A stretch of DNA of 64,000 nucleotides from Bog-473 sp963817735 (lineage in GTDB: Bacteria > Actinomycetota > Acidimicrobiia > Acidimicrobiales > RAAP-2), in the NCBI GenBank assembly GCA_963817735.1, contig CAWFPP010000014.1, positions 186,001 to 250,000 of the forward strand, read 5' to 3'. The notes beneath the pieces are model-generated. The model searched no databases, was not told where the DNA came from, and saw only the letters and a program-made list of their open reading frames with translations. Position numbers and translations under genes: made by a program. Positions 62,571-64,000 of the stretch are shown in pieces. How positions within the stretch are numbered: the first letter of the stretch is position 1; each line of letters begins with the position of its first letter.

Positions 62571-63008
62571 ATGTTCAGCACATTGGTAGTCGGCACCGAC
62601 GGATCTCCCACCGCGGACCAGGCGGTCCGGGCGGCAGCGGAACTGGCGCGTTCGTGGGGGTCGGTGCTGCACATCGTCACCGCGTACCGCACGCCCCGCT
62701 CGGGCATGGGTGCCGTGGCGGGCGTCGACATGGTCGATACTGGTATCGGGCACGCGCTGGCCGAGGAGGGCGCCCGGGCGGTGGGCCTCGAATCCATTGA
62801 GAAGTTCGGCGACGGCATCACGGCCGAGGCCCACGGCGTGCAGGGCAACGCGGACGACGTGATCCTCGCCACGGCGGCGGAGGTCGGGGCGGACCTGATC
62901 GTCGTCGGGAGCAAGGGGATGCGGGGCGCACGCCGCTATCTCGGCAGCGTGCCCAACTCGGTGGCGCACGGTGCGAACTGCGCCGTGCTGGTGGTCAAGA
63001 CAGACTGA
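62571..63008 (+). CDS. Universal stress protein (UspA family)
   Basis: A 145-residue single-domain USP. It starts LVVGTDGSPTADQAVRAA and ends with the ATP-binding signature GSKGMRGARRYLGSVPNSVAH, the G-2x-G-9x-G-S/T pattern, implying an ATP-binding type. It helps cells survive stress or starvation by an unclear mechanism. GGAGGATGACG precedes ATG 62571, and a TACGCT box about 30 nt upstream suggests a leadered transcript. Confidence 0.93.
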   Translation: MFSTLVVGTDGSPTADQAVRAAAELARSWGSVLHIVTAYRTPRSGMGAVAGVDMVDTGIGHALAEEGARAVGLESIEKFGDGITAEAHGVQGNADDVILATAAEVGADLIVVGSKGMRGARRYLGSVPNSVAHGANCAVLVVKTD

Positions 63009-63033
63009 GCGCGTTGGGCGGCGGCCTGGCACA

Positions 63034-63597
63034 GTGGTCGCCGTGCTGCTGGTCCTCATCACCGGCCTGCAGGGATCGGGCAAGTCGACCATGGCCGCGG
63101 CGGCGGGGCGCGCCCTCGGCGCTCCCGTGCTCGGCCACGACTGGGCCATGAGCGGACTGCGGCCGTTTCCAGAAGTGCAGGATGCGCTCGACACCATGGG
63201 CGTCCGGGGCCATCGTGGTGTCGGGTGGTCAGTGCTCTGGGCACTGGCGCGCGCCCAGCTCCGGTCCGGCTCCTCGGTGGTGCTCGACGGGGTGGCCCGC
63301 GACCCCGAGGTGGAAGGGACGCGCCAGGTGGCCGCGGAGGAGGGCGCCGGGTGCGTCGTGGTCATGACCTCGTGCCACGACGCCGCTCTGCACCGGCAAC
63401 GCGTCGAGGACCGGCAGAGGCGGATCCCGAACTGGTACGAGCTGGACTGGGACCACGTCGAGCGGTCGCGGTCGTCGTGGGTGCCACCCGAGAGGGTCGA
63501 TCTCGTCCTCGACGCCGGGGAGCCTGTGGCGGAGAACGCGGAGGCGCTGCGCGTGTTGCTCGCAGCTCAAGGCGGAGGGTTCAGCGCAGCGCGATGA
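63034..63597 (+). CDS. P-loop kinase/AAA-type ATPase (zeta-toxin/kinase-like), 187 aa
   Basis: A 187-residue small P-loop protein. Walker A is GLQGSGKST (residues 11-19); a lid region carries VEDRQRRIPNWYELDWDHVERSR. Architecture matches small-molecule kinases and the AAA_33 family. GTG 63034 or GTG 63043 may start it; no ribosome-binding site stands out. The 3' end overlaps the convergent GNAT gene by 17 bp. The phosphate acceptor is unknown. Confidence 0.82.
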   Translation: MVAVLLVLITGLQGSGKSTMAAAAGRALGAPVLGHDWAMSGLRPFPEVQDALDTMGVRGHRGVGWSVLWALARAQLRSGSSVVLDGVARDPEVEGTRQVAAEEGAGCVVVMTSCHDAALHRQRVEDRQRRIPNWYELDWDHVERSRSSWVPPERVDLVLDAGEPVAENAEALRVLLAAQGGGFSAAR

Positions 63598-63979
63598 GGC
63601 CGGCCGGGGTGGCGGTGAAGCCACAGGCGCCCATGTAAAACGCCCCGAGGTCCTCCTCGAAGTCGACGTGGAGCCACTCGCAGCCGGCGGAGCGGCTCTC
63701 CCGCTCTGCCACTTCCAGCAGGCCTCGACCGATCCCGGTGTGACGCCGGTCCGGCGCGACGAGGGTGTCGATGACGAAGGCGTGCACGCCGCCGTCCCAG
63801 GCCACGTTGACGAACCCGACGAGGCGCTCGGCATCGAAGGCGCAGACCCACCCCAGGCTGTGCCGCTCGACCTGGTCTCGCCAGTCGGTGTCGAGCATGG
63901 CGTGGGCGAACCCCTCGGCGTGCAGGGCGTTCACGTCCCGGTTATCGAACGGAGCTTGCCATTCGTAGCGCACGGCCAT
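63581..63979 (-). CDS. GNAT family N-acetyltransferase
   Basis: A 132-residue acetyltransferase. The acetyl-CoA pyrophosphate loop is RRHTGIGRGLL (residues 78-88), with VDFEEDLGAFYMGACGF as the C-terminal motif B. It transfers an acetyl group to an unidentified amine. ATG 63979 is preceded by a reverse TAGGTT box 8 nt upstream, near the window end. Confidence 0.88.
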   Translation of the reverse strand: MAVRYEWQAPFDNRDVNALHAEGFAHAMLDTDWRDQVERHSLGWVCAFDAERLVGFVNVAWDGGVHAFVIDTLVAPDRRHTGIGRGLLEVAERESRSAGCEWLHVDFEEDLGAFYMGACGFTATPAGLIALR

Positions 63980-63987
63980 GGCAGCCG

Positions 63988-63993
63988 AACCTA
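63988..63993 (-). promoter_or_regulatory. -10 box (TAGGTT) of leaderless GNAT gene
   Basis: On the minus strand TAGGTT ends 8 nt before ATG 63979; the gene lacks a Shine-Dalgarno. Confidence 0.45.
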
Positions 63994-64000
63994 CCCCGTC

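Overview
This 64 kb, very GC-rich window looks like a chromosomal segment of an actinobacterium, most likely of the Acidimicrobiia. Support comes from the actinobacterial gene order tig-clpP-clpX-folC-ndk, mreB-mreC-mreD-PBP2, paired B12/radical-SAM proteins followed by RNase E/G, rplU-rpmA and obgE-proB-proA; from extracellular proteins with GYWLVASDGG-type repeats and Thr/Pro-rich tails; and from many starts that lack a Shine-Dalgarno sequence but have a TANNNT box 6-9 nt upstream (leaderless transcription). The taxonomic placement is inferred from content, not from a marker-gene search.

Layout. 0-7 kb: end of a BioF2-like acetyltransferase, a family 2 glycosyltransferase, then a small catabolic cluster (S51 peptidase, 2-hydroxyacid dehydrogenase, divergent FGGY kinase, zinc alcohol dehydrogenase, SDR) with a perfect 14-bp palindrome at the divergent kinase/dehydrogenase start. 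Divergent tRNA-His and tRNA-Arg follow. 7-19.7 kb: SRPBCC protein, FkbM methyltransferase, LOG-family protein, two EmrB-type transporters, an orphan ParA with a zinc-ribbon protein, tRNA-Pro, a Nat-type ABC exporter, a half-copy of tRNA-Pro, and two tandem paralogous secreted proteins with Thr-rich tails. 19.9-24.4 kb: MoxR ATPase-DUF58-transglutaminase operon. 24.4-30.9 kb: gamma-carbonic-anhydrase-like protein, a DoxX-Rieske fusion, an alpha/beta-hydrolase-adenylyl-cyclase fusion, a D-aminoacylase-type amidohydrolase, a DUF5679 zinc ribbon and an MDMPI-type protein.

31-45.9 kb is the housekeeping core: trigger factor and ClpXP (protein folding and turnover), FolC, Ndk, the rod-shape and elongation genes mreBCD and PBP2 (no rodA follows), the radical-SAM pair, RNase E/G, L21 and L27. 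ObgE, which commonly follows L27, is displaced by about 9.5 kb of accessory genes: a decayed repeat protein, a PNP-VOC pair, a divergent copper amine oxidase-DtxR-deaminase operon, and a 1,022-residue secreted repeat protein with near-identical 309-bp repeats. 55.3-64 kb: obgE-proB-proA, then a translationally coupled MoxR/VWA (CoxD/CoxE-like) pair and a histidine phosphatase, MmcQ/YjbR, a universal stress protein, a P-loop kinase and a GNAT acetyltransferase.

A caution on quality: many conserved genes between about 5.3 and 21.3 kb, and the end of the large repeat protein at 55.2 kb, carry single-base frameshifts while both halves stay well conserved. Sequencing or assembly indels are the simplest explanation; real pseudogenes cannot be excluded from the sequence alone. 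No CRISPR array, prophage, transposase or integrase was seen.
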